A stretch of 64,000 nucleotides of DNA from Lachnospiraceae bacterium (GTDB lineage: Bacteria > Bacillota > Clostridia > Lachnospirales > Lachnospiraceae), in NCBI GenBank assembly GCA_014804365.1, contig JAAUZX010000014.1, positions 16,118 through 80,117 on the forward strand. Reading direction: 5' to 3'. How positions within the stretch are numbered: the first letter of the stretch is position 1; each line of letters opens with the position of its first letter. Below the pieces are notes generated by a model. The model saw only the letters and a list, made by a program, of their open reading frames with translations, had not been told where the DNA came from and made no database searches. Of this stretch, positions 35,499 to 43,876 are shown piece after piece. A program made the translations under genes and the position numbers.

Positions 35499-35636
35499 CT
35501 AACACACATATTGACCAGTCCAGTCACAGTTCTTTACTTGGCATGATCCTCTATCTGCGGAGGTAATTTTATGTTTTACCTTATTAAAATCTGATTTTGT
35601 ATGCATATTGATTCTGTTCTTCATATCTTTAAACAT
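35499..35636 (-). CDS. 45-residue leader peptide or Cys-containing small peptide
   Basis: Short ORF with an excellent ribosome site (AAAGGAGG, 9 nt before ATG). The product starts MFKDMKNRIN, is basic in the middle (KVKHK) and ends GSCQVKNCDWTGQYVC, with cysteines at 32, 37 and 45. No signal peptide. Nine bases after the stop begins the terminator hairpin, then the exporter genes. Preferred reading: a translated leader that controls the exporter by ribosome-mediated attenuation, as described for bmrB in front of bmrCD in Bacillus subtilis. Alternative: a small secreted or modified peptide exported by the ABC pair; the Cys-rich tail fits, but no modification enzyme is nearby. That it is a translated ORF is likely; its role is inferred. 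Confidence 0.7.
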   Translation of the reverse strand: MFKDMKNRINMHTKSDFNKVKHKITSADRGSCQVKNCDWTGQYVC

Positions 35637-35739
35637 AATTTTTACCTCCTTTGCTTAGTTTATTTGATTGAAACGGATTACTTCTGCTTTTAACTTTTTA
35701 CTCTTAAGTTTTCACAAGCTTAAGCAACATTATTGTTAG

Positions 35740-35766
35740 CTTATACCAGTTACGCTTTCTTGTCAA
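35740..35766 (-). promoter_or_regulatory. Promoter of leader peptide/exporter unit
   Basis: TTGACA (35761-35766), 15-bp spacer, TATAAG (35740-35745) with an upstream TGG giving an extended -10. It yields a leader of about 97 nt before the small ORF. The -35 box overlaps the stop codon of the truncated toxin gene. Confidence 0.65.
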
Positions 35767-35945
35767 CAAAATTTTTCTTTTATTTTTTTATAAGGAAAAA
35801 ACTTTAATTGTGATATAGAATTTCTTAGATCTTTTATGAAATTTCCTGAAGTATCGGGTTCTAACAATGTAAAAGTAATATAATCGCCAATATCAATGAT
35901 ATCTTCTCTGGCACGTTTAGTAAGAGTTATTCGGTAATCATCCAT
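35763..35945 (-). pseudogene. Truncated ParE/RelE-type toxin remnant
   Basis: A 60-residue remnant starting MDDYRITLTKRAREDIIDIGDYI and running to LRNSISQLKFFPYK. This is the N-terminal half of a ParE/RelE-superfamily toxin, which normally has about 95 residues. After FPYK the sequence turns into Lys-rich low complexity (KIKEKFC) and stops. The missing C-terminal half carries the core beta-strands and catalytic or gyrase-contact residues, so the protein is probably inactive. It overlaps the antitoxin gene by 8 bp (ATGGATGA junction), the normal coupling for such pairs. Its stop lies within the -35 box of the exporter leader promoter. Confidence 0.7.
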
Positions 35946-36090
35946 TGGCACGATACCTCTCTTCCAATTCATCAAAAGCCGTATTAAAATCCAAAAGTTT
36001 ATTATCATACATGTCCTGCAATCCTTCGCCTACAAAGTCCCGAAGTTCTATTCTTGCGTTTTCTGTTAAGGCATAAATAGCTGGTTCCAT
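35938..36090 (-). CDS. Small type II antitoxin-like protein
   Basis: A 50-residue acidic protein: MEPAIYALTENARIELRDFV, a central helix, then DFNTAFDELEERYRANG. AGAAGGAG precedes the start. It resembles the short helical antitoxins that accompany ParE/RelE toxins, and it is coupled by an 8-bp overlap to the toxin remnant downstream. With the toxin broken it may be a relic or could still bind its own promoter. The specific family is not recognised. Confidence 0.6.
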   Translation of the reverse strand: MEPAIYALTENARIELRDFVGEGLQDMYDNKLLDFNTAFDELEERYRANG

Positions 36091-36327
36091 AAGATTCTCC
36101 TTCTAGTTTGATATATTTATCGTATCACAATTAAAACGTTGCTACAACGACAAATATTGTTAAATACCGGTTAAGTGCTATGCCATTGACGTTCCCACGC
36201 ATCAATGATACGATGATGAAAACAAGAAACCATCCACCATTTTCCCATTCCCACAGGGAAGATCATCGCGCACGCTGCCCTGTCCATGCAGACTTACGGC
36301 AAAGCATGTGCAGAAACGAGGATATCT

Positions 36328-38580
36328 ATGGACCCACGAGAAACCGATCTGCTGGAATTTGAGAATGATCTGCTGAATGCGAGAAAACAACTGAACGAGT
36401 TAATCTATAAGTACGCAGATCAAAACCAGGATCTTCAAAACAATGCAATACAACAGGATAAAATTAATTATTTTGAAACAGAGCTGAGATATCTGAATAA
36501 TCAATTACAACTATTGAAAAAATCCCCATATCACGCACCGATATCAAGTGATCCGCCAGTCAGACAGTCTGCCGAAATCTCCTCCGACATACAGGAGCCC
36601 ATCTCACAGACTATAGCTCAACAGATGCTGCAATCCCCCTTCCCTGCTATGGCTCAACAGTCTGTACAGTCCCCGGCTCCGGTTGCATTTCAACAGACAA
36701 AGCCTACGACGGACGCTCCCGTTGCCGATACCGCACAGCAGTCTAAGTCCCGTGACTATGAGAAACTGTTTGGCAGGAATTTTATGGGTATCTTTGCCTC
36801 CGTACTGATCTTCATCAGCTTGATTATTTTTGCCACACTCATGCTGCCCTATCTGACCGACACAATAAAACTGATCGGTCTGTATGTCATCAGCTTCTCC
36901 ATATTAGCGGCCGGATACATACCGTCCAGAAAGAACCGTACCAATAAGTTCTTCACCGCACTGATCGGCTGCGGTATCGGTTCCCTATACATTTCGCTGC
37001 TGTTAAGCGATCTGTATTTTAAGGTAATCGGAGATATGACTTTATATATTCTGATCTTAGTCTGGGCCGTACTGGTGAAATATCTGCCCGGACTGAAAAA
37101 CATGGTTTTCCACATCATAGGCCAGTCCGGCATCCTCATCGCCACAATTCTGGGAACGGCTCTGTGCGTCCACGATGCCGATGCCGCAAAATATTTCGTT
37201 CTGACCGTCTTCTACTTTATCTCCGCCGTTGTCTTTGCCGGCAGGGATCGTACGAATTATATACAGAATCTGTGCAATCACATCTGCAAATCCACGAATC
37301 TGATCGTTTTCCTGGTGGGATTAGCACTCATGGAACCGACCGGGTTGAGAGTCATCAACATTTTGGTCATCATGCTCTATATGCTGGCGGAATTTTATTT
37401 TTCTTATAGGGAAGAATACCGCGACGGTATTGCTTTTCAGCTATTGACCATAGTAAACTCCGTCACTTTCATCTGGCTGTTCCACCTGACGGAGCTTTTT
37501 TCAAAAGACACTACTTATCTATTCATGTACATTGCCGCGATCGCACTGCTGCTCTATGTGTATAAAAAACACGCCGAGTACGAGATTATTTCAGAAATCT
37601 TCTTTCTCGCCGTGATCTATCTGGGCTGTCACAACCATCCTTTCATTCAGAACCATCTTTATGCGTATCTGACTGTCATACCGGCTATGATCTATGGCAA
37701 GATAAAGGATAAAAAGCTGTATCTGTATGCCGGTCTGGCATTTACCGCAGAACTGCTTATTCCGAATTTCTCTACCGCATACGTTTACGGAGCGTACACG
37801 TTCACTAATTTTTTCGCAAACCACTGTGTTGATTATCTGATTATGACCGCTGCTATATATCTTACCTTCCTGTTTGTCTGCCGTACAACAGACCTGACAG
37901 GCTTCAAGATAATCGGCTACATCCTGATCAACCTGGTCTTAGTCCTTGTGGTACGTGACAGCGCCTACCGGTTCATGCTAGACTATAACGCGGAACATAT
38001 CGGTACCATAGAATATACCTCGGTCAAAGCGAATCTGATTCCCTTCTTTATCCTGGCGTTGATCCATCTGGTTCTGACAAAACTATCCTATTTCGGCACC
38101 TCAAAACCGGTGGAACACATGCTTCTTGCGATCAATGCCCTGCTTATGATTGCCGGATGTATCGGCATCAGCTGTCGTCCATGGAAACCTGCCACAATCA
38201 TGATCACCGCCTTACTGTTCCTGATTAATTCGCGCAGATTATTGCTCCGTGACCAAAGGACCGGGTACTATATCGCATTCAAGTATACTGCGTTCATGGT
38301 CTGTGTCCTGAATTCCTATGACGTGGTCAATTATATGATCAGCATCAGCTTACTGCTGTTCGCCATCATAAGTATTATCATCGGATTCTATCGGAATAAC
38401 ATTACTTTCCGCCTGTACGGCCTGATTCTGTCTATGATCAGCATTGTCAAGCTGATCATGATCGATATACAGTATGACAGTACCATTGAGAATGCCGTCA
38501 GCTTCTTCGTCTCCGGCGTTCTGTGCTTTGCAATCAGTTTCATTTATCATAAGATTGACACAAATTTTAAGAAAAGCTGA
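36328..38580 (+). CDS. DUF2339-like multi-pass membrane protein
   Basis: A 750-residue protein. The N-terminal 60 residues form a coiled coil (ETDLLEFENDLLNARKQL and following), then a Pro/Gln-rich linker (about 70-145, SPFPAMAQQSVQSPAPV). A conserved YEKLFGRNFMGIFASVLIF entry precedes about twenty hydrophobic helices to the C-terminus, as in DUF2339 proteins. That family's function is unknown. The start at 36328 (MDPRETD) is used rather than 36286 because the coiled coil begins there; the ribosome site (GAGG) is modest either way. Stand-alone gene on the plus strand, closed by a terminator. Confidence 0.75.
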   Translation: MDPRETDLLEFENDLLNARKQLNELIYKYADQNQDLQNNAIQQDKINYFETELRYLNNQLQLLKKSPYHAPISSDPPVRQSAEISSDIQEPISQTIAQQMLQSPFPAMAQQSVQSPAPVAFQQTKPTTDAPVADTAQQSKSRDYEKLFGRNFMGIFASVLIFISLIIFATLMLPYLTDTIKLIGLYVISFSILAAGYIPSRKNRTNKFFTALIGCGIGSLYISLLLSDLYFKVIGDMTLYILILVWAVLVKYLPGLKNMVFHIIGQSGILIATILGTALCVHDADAAKYFVLTVFYFISAVVFAGRDRTNYIQNLCNHICKSTNLIVFLVGLALMEPTGLRVINILVIMLYMLAEFYFSYREEYRDGIAFQLLTIVNSVTFIWLFHLTELFSKDTTYLFMYIAAIALLLYVYKKHAEYEIISEIFFLAVIYLGCHNHPFIQNHLYAYLTVIPAMIYGKIKDKKLYLYAGLAFTAELLIPNFSTAYVYGAYTFTNFFANHCVDYLIMTAAIYLTFLFVCRTTDLTGFKIIGYILINLVLVLVVRDSAYRFMLDYNAEHIGTIEYTSVKANLIPFFILALIHLVLTKLSYFGTSKPVEHMLLAINALLMIAGCIGISCRPWKPATIMITALLFLINSRRLLLRDQRTGYYIAFKYTAFMVCVLNSYDVVNYMISISLLLFAIISIIIGFYRNNITFRLYGLILSMISIVKLIMIDIQYDSTIENAVSFFVSGVLCFAISFIYHKIDTNFKKS

Positions 38581-38607
38581 GTTTGGCTATATACATATAA
38601 CAAACAA

Positions 38608-38645
38608 ATTAGCTGACTAAATTTTGTTTAATTTAGCCAGCTAAT
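38608..38645. terminator. Bidirectional terminator
   Basis: Arms at 38608-38623 and 38630-38645 match at 15 of 16 positions around a 6-nt loop (TTAGCTG/CAGCTAA core). It lies between the convergent DUF2339 and livF genes. Confidence 0.8.
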
Positions 38646-38667
38646 CATATATTTCTATGTTTCCGCT

Positions 38668-39378
38668 TTATTCTCCTAAGTACGCTTTCTTCACCGCCTC
38701 ATTATGCATCAGCTCATCCGCATCACCCGACAGCGAAATAGTACCCGTCTCCAATACATAAGCTCTGTCCGCTATGGACAACGCTTTCTTCGCGTTCTGC
38801 TCTACTAACAGCACTGTTGTGCCCGACTCGCTTACCCGTCTGATGATATCGAAGATCTCGTTGACAAAGATCGGGGATAATCCCATGGACGGCTCGTCCA
38901 TCAGGATAATGTTCGGCTGGCTCATGAGCGCCCGCCCCATGGCAAGCATCTGCTGTTCACCGCCGCTTAAAGTTCCCGCCATCTGTGTCTTACGTTCCTC
39001 CAGTCTGGGAAAACGTTCGTACACCATGTGCAGATTCTCCTTGATCTCGTCCTTATCTTTTCTCGTATAGGCACCCATCAGCAGATTGTCATAGACCGAC
39101 ATCTGTGCAAACACACGCCTTCCCTCGGGCACATGTGCCATACCCATAGGTACGATCTTATAGCCCGGCGTCTTCGTGATATCTTTGCCCTCGAAGAAGA
39201 TACTGCCGCTGGTGGGCTTGATCAACCCCGTAATCGTGTGCAGAGTTGTGGTCTTGCCCGCGCCGTTAGCACCAATCAGCGCGATGATCTCGCCCTGTTC
39301 CACCTCAAAACTGATTCCCTTGATCGCCTCTATCACACCATAATGTACATGAAGATCTTTCACTTCTAACATTGCCAT
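38668..39378 (-). CDS. livF: Branched-chain amino acid ABC transporter ATPase LivF
   Basis: ATPase of 236 residues. Walker A is GANGAGKTTTLH, signature LSGGEQQMLAMGRALM and Walker B IILMDEPSMGLSP. The length and C-terminal ETGTISLSGDADEL are typical of LivF. It is last of five co-directional genes (livJ-livH-livM-livG-livF) forming a complete HAAT-family importer for leucine, isoleucine and valine or related amino acids. A 122-bp spacer with a hairpin separates it from livG. Confidence 0.94.
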   Translation of the reverse strand: MAMLEVKDLHVHYGVIEAIKGISFEVEQGEIIALIGANGAGKTTTLHTITGLIKPTSGSIFFEGKDITKTPGYKIVPMGMAHVPEGRRVFAQMSVYDNLLMGAYTRKDKDEIKENLHMVYERFPRLEERKTQMAGTLSGGEQQMLAMGRALMSQPNIILMDEPSMGLSPIFVNEIFDIIRRVSESGTTVLLVEQNAKKALSIADRAYVLETGTISLSGDADELMHNEAVKKAYLGE

Positions 39379-39408
39379 ACATTAATTCTTCCCTTCTATC
39401 AGTCTTCC

Positions 39409-39436
39409 GAGAATGCCCGCTGTAAGCGGCATTCTC
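39409..39436 (-). repeat. Intercistronic GAATGC hairpin in the liv operon, copy 1
   Basis: GAGAATGCCCGCT pairs with AGCGGCATTCTC (one bulged base), followed by GCAGAC. A close relative lies at 42282-42312, and a looser one (GAATGCGCCAT) at 56571-56603. Confidence 0.65.
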
Positions 39437-39500
39437 GCAGACGAAACATAGATTTTCTTTGGCTGCGTTCTTTGCAGACTTAGAAAATCTTTTCGTCTTG

Positions 39501-40259
39501 TTAACTTCCCAGATATGCCGTAATAACCTCCGGATTATTCAATACGTCCTGCGTATCACCCTGTGCCAGCACCTCACCGAAGTTAAGCACTGTCAGCCTC
39601 TCGCAGATTCCGGACACCAGCTTCATATCATGCTCGATCAAAAGAATCGTCATATCGAAATGATCCCGCACGAAGCGGATCGTATCCATAAGTTCCTTCG
39701 TCTCATTGGGGTTCATGCCCGCCGCCGGCTCGTCTAACAACAGCAGCTTCGGGTCAGTTGCCATGGCTCTGGCGATTTCTAATTTTCTCTGCTGTCCGTA
39801 AGGAAGGTTCTCCGCCTGATAGTCCGCATAGTCCTCTAATCCGAACACCTTGAGCAGTTCCATCGCCTTCTCATTCATTTCTTTCTCTACTTTATGATAA
39901 CGCGGCAGACGCAGAATCCCCTCTAAGGTCGAATAGGGATAATGGTTATGCAGTCCCACCTTAACATTATCAAGTACAGGCATGTCACCAAACAGTCTGA
40001 TATTCTGAAAAGTTCTGGCAATACCCGCTTTGCAGATTTCAATCGTCTTCTTACCCGTCAGATTCACACCGTCTAAAAGGATGGCGCCCTCATCCGGCTG
40101 ATATACTCCCGTCAACAGATTAAAGACCGTCGTCTTACCCGCACCGTTGGGTCCGATCAACCCGTAAAGCTGTCCTTTTTCCACAGAAATATTAAATTCA
40201 TTGACCGCACGCAGACCGCCGAAAGAGATCCCTAAGTTTTTCACTTCCAATAATGCCAT
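39501..40259 (-). CDS. livG: Branched-chain amino acid ABC transporter ATPase LivG
   Basis: ATPase of 252 residues. Walker A GPNGAGKTTVFNLLTG, Walker B LLLLDEPAAGMNP and the switch IEHDMKLVSGICERLTVLNFG are the usual LivG forms. The signature reads LPYGQQRKLEIARAM, which is normal for LivG proteins that lack a canonical LSGGQ. It lies 3 bp after livM, within the liv operon. Confidence 0.94.
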   Translation of the reverse strand: MALLEVKNLGISFGGLRAVNEFNISVEKGQLYGLIGPNGAGKTTVFNLLTGVYQPDEGAILLDGVNLTGKKTIEICKAGIARTFQNIRLFGDMPVLDNVKVGLHNHYPYSTLEGILRLPRYHKVEKEMNEKAMELLKVFGLEDYADYQAENLPYGQQRKLEIARAMATDPKLLLLDEPAAGMNPNETKELMDTIRFVRDHFDMTILLIEHDMKLVSGICERLTVLNFGEVLAQGDTQDVLNNPEVITAYLGS

Positions 40260-40262
40260 GTC

Positions 40263-41336
40263 TTATGCCTCCTTCCCGGACTTCCTGCCCGCTGTCAAAC
40301 GCTGCTTCACTCGTTTTCTGAAGAAGATTGCATTCGGACTCCAGTTAAAGATCATCATAGCAATCAACACGATGGCATAGATCAGCATACGATAATCGCT
40401 TAACACTCTTAAGACCTCCGGTAAAAGCGTCAGAAGTACCGCCGCAATGATGGATCCGCGAATATTGCCGATACCGCCCAGCACAACAAACACGAGAATC
40501 AGAATGGACATGTTATATCCGAAGTTCTTAGGCAGCGCTGTCAGCGAGGACAAATTATGCGCATAGAGTACGCCCGCCACGCCGGCCAGTGAAGCCGAGA
40601 TCGTAAATGCAATCAGCTTATATTTCGTCACATTAATCCCCACAGACTCGGCGGCGATCCGGTTGTCACGAATCGACATAACCGCACGTCCCGTTCTGGA
40701 ATGGATAAAGTTCAACACGATGAAAAGTGTGACCAGCACAAGAATCACACCGACGGTAAAGTTGGAATCATTCGGCGTGCCCGTGACTCCCTGTGCTCCC
40801 TTAATCAACACCACACCGTCTTCTTCCATATTAAGGGACAATGCGTCCTTCATCGTAAAATGTATACCGTTAGCATCCACGCCGAGATACAGTGCATTAA
40901 CGATATTCTTAATGATTTCTCCAAAAGCAAGTGTCACAATCGCCAGATAGTCACCCCGAAGGCGAAGTACCGGAATACCCACCAGAAAACCTACCAGAGC
41001 TGCAGTAACAGCACCGATGAGCAGCGCAATGAAAAACCGCAGTCCGCTCGATATGGCATCTTTAAACGCCAGGGAGAATACCGCGCTGGAAAAAGCGCCC
41101 ACGCACATGAACCCCGCATGTCCGAGACTCAGCTCCCCCAGAATTCCTACCGTCAGATTTAAAGCGACCGCCACGATCGCATAAGTACAGAAAGGCACCA
41201 ACAGCCCCTGAATCAAACTGGATACATGTCCTGTGGAAACCAGAAGCTGCATTACAATATATGCAAGGATCACCATGGCATAGGTGATCAGATCATTCTT
41301 CGTTGTTTTACTTAATCTGCCCGCTTTCGTTTTCAT
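40263..41336 (-). CDS. livM: Branched-chain amino acid ABC transporter permease LivM
   Basis: Permease of 357 residues with about ten helices. Typical LivM motifs are LNLTVGILGELSLGHAGFM, PVLRLRGDYLAIVTLAFGEII and SIRDNRIAAESVGINVTKYKLIAFTISASLAGVAG. It pairs with LivH to form the channel. The basic C-terminal tail (RKRVKQRLTAGRKS) is cytoplasmic. Four bases separate its stop from the livG start. Confidence 0.94.
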   Translation of the reverse strand: MKTKAGRLSKTTKNDLITYAMVILAYIVMQLLVSTGHVSSLIQGLLVPFCTYAIVAVALNLTVGILGELSLGHAGFMCVGAFSSAVFSLAFKDAISSGLRFFIALLIGAVTAALVGFLVGIPVLRLRGDYLAIVTLAFGEIIKNIVNALYLGVDANGIHFTMKDALSLNMEEDGVVLIKGAQGVTGTPNDSNFTVGVILVLVTLFIVLNFIHSRTGRAVMSIRDNRIAAESVGINVTKYKLIAFTISASLAGVAGVLYAHNLSSLTALPKNFGYNMSILILVFVVLGGIGNIRGSIIAAVLLTLLPEVLRVLSDYRMLIYAIVLIAMMIFNWSPNAIFFRKRVKQRLTAGRKSGKEA

Positions 41337-41356
41337 ATCCTTCTCCTTCCCTTCGC

Positions 41357-42238
41357 TTAAACCTTTTCCTGAATCTTCCTGCCGAGAAGTCCGGTAGGTT
41401 TCACTAACAGCACGATGATCAGAATACTGAATACGATCGCATCGGAAAGCTGGGAAGAAATATAGGCTTTGCTCAGATTCTCAATAACACCCAGCAGAAT
41501 TCCGCCGATAAAAGCGCCGGGAATCGAACCGATCCCGCCGAATACCGCCGCCACGAAAGCCTTAATACCGGGCATGGAGCCGGTGTATGGCGTAAGCGCC
41601 GGATAAGCAGAACATAAGAGCACACCCGCGATTGCCGCGAGAGAGGAACCGATGGCAAAGGTCACGGCAATCGTGCCGTTCACGTTGATTCCCATAAGCT
41701 GTGCCGCGCCCTGATCTTCGGACACCGCCGTCATGGCGCGTCCGATCTTGGTCTTTTTCACAAAAAGGGTAAGACCGACCATGATAACAATATTGACTAT
41801 AACAGTCACAATAGTCACGCTCTTAATGACCAACTGTCCGTCAAACAATTCCAAATTCGGTAATGTCACTACATTCGTGAATGCCTTCGTATCCGAACCG
41901 AATACGAGAAGCGCAATATTCTGTAACAGGTAGCTGACACCGATTGCTGTAATGAGTACGGCAAGCGGTGAAGCTCCCCGAAGAGGTCTGTATGCCACCC
42001 GCTCAATCGTCACACCTAAGATCGTGCACACCGCCATGGATATAATGATCGACGCGAGGGGATTCAGTCCCATGCCGCTGACCGTCACAAACACCACATA
42101 GCCGCCGATCATAATGACATCGCCGTGGGCGAAATTCAGCATCTTGGCAATACCGTATACCATCGTGTAACCAAGTGCGATCAGCGCGTACACACTTCCT
42201 AAACTGATTCCGTTTATCAAATGGGCTGCAAAACTCAT
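41357..42238 (-). CDS. livH: Branched-chain amino acid ABC transporter permease LivH
   Basis: Permease of 293 residues with about eight helices and the LivH motifs NGISLGSVYALIALGYTMVYGI, LNFAHGDVIMIGGY, RPLRGASPLAVLITAIGVSYLLQN and GIKAFVAAVFGGIGSIPGAFIGG. The start at 42238 is chosen since AGAGGTG precedes it; an upstream ATG at 42277 adds 13 residues without a good site. It is second in the operon, after livJ. Confidence 0.93.
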   Translation of the reverse strand: MSFAAHLINGISLGSVYALIALGYTMVYGIAKMLNFAHGDVIMIGGYVVFVTVSGMGLNPLASIIISMAVCTILGVTIERVAYRPLRGASPLAVLITAIGVSYLLQNIALLVFGSDTKAFTNVVTLPNLELFDGQLVIKSVTIVTVIVNIVIMVGLTLFVKKTKIGRAMTAVSEDQGAAQLMGINVNGTIAVTFAIGSSLAAIAGVLLCSAYPALTPYTGSMPGIKAFVAAVFGGIGSIPGAFIGGILLGVIENLSKAYISSQLSDAIVFSILIIVLLVKPTGLLGRKIQEKV

Positions 42239-42281
42239 ACTTACACCTCTGTTCTCTTGTTCATAAATAAAGTACATTTAT

Positions 42282-42312
42282 GGAGAATGCTCGCTGGCAA
42301 GCGGCATTCTCC
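42282..42312 (-). repeat. Intercistronic GAATGC hairpin in the liv operon, copy 2
   Basis: GGAGAATGC...GCATTCTCC with inner CGCT/AGCG pairing, followed by CAGAC. It lies between livJ and livH and resembles the hairpin at 39409-39436. Confidence 0.65.
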
Positions 42313-42332
42313 CAGACATGACTTAGTTGCAT

Positions 42333-42357
42333 TAAGGCACCGTACTTTGGTGCCTTA
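42333..42357 (-). promoter_or_regulatory. Stem-loop behind livJ
   Basis: Perfect 9-bp stem TAAGGCACC/GGTGCCTTA with a 7-nt loop, 18 bp after the livJ stop and without a T-run. Probably a 3' mRNA-stabilising or partial-termination structure that favours binding-protein synthesis. Confidence 0.65.
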
Positions 42358-42375
42358 GTGTAACTTCATGTCTTA

Positions 42376-43668
42376 CTACATAGCTGTATATACGCCGTTC
42401 TTAATAATAACTGCCTTAGGAGCTTTGGTGGGTTCGCCGGAAGCGTCCCATGTAATACCTGCGCCGGTAAGTCCGTCTACCTTGATCTGTGTCATTGCTG
42501 CTGACAGCGCTGTGCAGATCTCTTCGTTGGACATATCCGCTGTGATCCCTGCCTGCTCTGCCGCTGCCTTGATGGTGTAAACCGCATCGTAGCCGTCCGC
42601 TGCGAACTGGTTCGGGGTCTCGCCGAATTTCTCATTATATGTGGTAACAAACTTAACTGTCAGATCATCTGTTGCGTCTGCTGCGAAAGGAGTCAGAAGC
42701 ATAACGTCCTCCGCTAAGGAAGCGTCGAAGTTCTCAACACCCAGAATACCGTCCAGACCGTCACAACCGAAGAACTGCACATCAAATCCCATATCGGAAG
42801 CCTGCTTTAAGATCAGGGCTGCTTCATTATAATAGATCGGCAGGAACACAAGATCTGCTCCCGCATCCTTTGCCTGCTGTAACTGTACGGAGAAATCCGT
42901 CTTGTTGTCCGCCGTGAAAGCACCTGCCGTCACGATCTCAAAAGACTGATTTGCCGCTTCCTGTGCAAACTTCTCATAAATACCGGAGGAATATACATCG
43001 GAGCTGTCATAGATGACCGCGATCTTAGACGCAAGACCGTTCTCACCGATATACTGCGCGGATGCCGATCCCTGGTTAGGGTCTGAGAAACATACGCGGA
43101 AAGAGTTATCATTGGTAACACACTCTACAGCAGAACCCGAAGGTGTCAACTGGAATATCTGATCCTCTGCCGACTTAGCCGCCACTGCAATGGAACATCC
43201 GCTGGTTACGCAGCCGTCCAGCACCTGCATACCCCAGTCCTTCAATGTATTGTACGCATTAACGGATTTCTCCGCATCCAGTTCATCGTCCTGGAAATTC
43301 AACTCAACCGTCATACCGCCTATACCGCCTGCCGCATTGATCTCGTCAACTGCGATCTGAGAACCGTTCATCGCTGCGATACCGTATACTGCCGCACCGC
43401 CGGTCAGAGGTCCGATACCGCCGATCTTAAACGTGCCGCCTGCGCCGGCTGCCTGTGCACCGTCTGCCGCACCTGCATCCTCTGTCGCATCTGCGCTCTC
43501 TGTACCTGCAGCATCCGTTTCCGCATTGTCCGCGCCCGTATCCTCTGCTGCAGCATCCGTTGTTCCCTCAGCCGTACTGCCGGCATCTGCGCCTGTAGAA
43601 CCACAGCCAGTCAGCACTGTTGCCATCATGGCTCCTGCAAGCACAAGACTTAACATTTTCTTCTTCAT
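42376..43668 (-). CDS. livJ: Branched-chain amino acid binding lipoprotein LivJ-like
   Basis: Solute-binding lipoprotein of 430 residues. Lipobox VLTGC with acylated C22, an Ala/Asp/Thr-rich linker (about 25-80), then the type-I periplasmic-binding fold: IGGIGPLTGGAAVYGIAAMNGSQIAVDEINAAGGIGG, YIGENGLASKIAVIYD and FAADGYDAVYTIKAAAE. The start at 43668 (MKKKMLSL) is fixed by GAGGAGAAG; the upstream in-frame extension has no signal peptide. First gene of the liv operon. Confidence 0.93.
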   Translation of the reverse strand: MKKKMLSLVLAGAMMATVLTGCGSTGADAGSTAEGTTDAAAEDTGADNAETDAAGTESADATEDAGAADGAQAAGAGGTFKIGGIGPLTGGAAVYGIAAMNGSQIAVDEINAAGGIGGMTVELNFQDDELDAEKSVNAYNTLKDWGMQVLDGCVTSGCSIAVAAKSAEDQIFQLTPSGSAVECVTNDNSFRVCFSDPNQGSASAQYIGENGLASKIAVIYDSSDVYSSGIYEKFAQEAANQSFEIVTAGAFTADNKTDFSVQLQQAKDAGADLVFLPIYYNEAALILKQASDMGFDVQFFGCDGLDGILGVENFDASLAEDVMLLTPFAADATDDLTVKFVTTYNEKFGETPNQFAADGYDAVYTIKAAAEQAGITADMSNEEICTALSAAMTQIKVDGLTGAGITWDASGEPTKAPKAVIIKNGVYTAM

Positions 43669-43774
43669 AATCTTCTCCTCATTTCTGCGCTGCTTCTTGT
43701 ACATAACGAGTTTGTGACAGGCAACGCACATACACAAATCCCGTGATTGAAAAAAAATTTTTCGGTTAAGGTTC

Positions 43775-43809
43775 AAAAAAGGGACTTCTATATAATAATA
43801 AGAAGTCCC
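43775..43809 (-). terminator. Terminator of the GH13 gene
   Basis: Perfect 9-bp stem GGGACTTCT/AGAAGTCCC with an 11-nt loop, followed by TTTTTT on the minus strand. It also insulates the liv operon upstream. Confidence 0.9.
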
Positions 43810-43876
43810 ACCCTTGAAACTTAGAAAAATAATAGTCAAATTCTACAATTTTGTCAATAGTTTTTTGTTAATTTTC

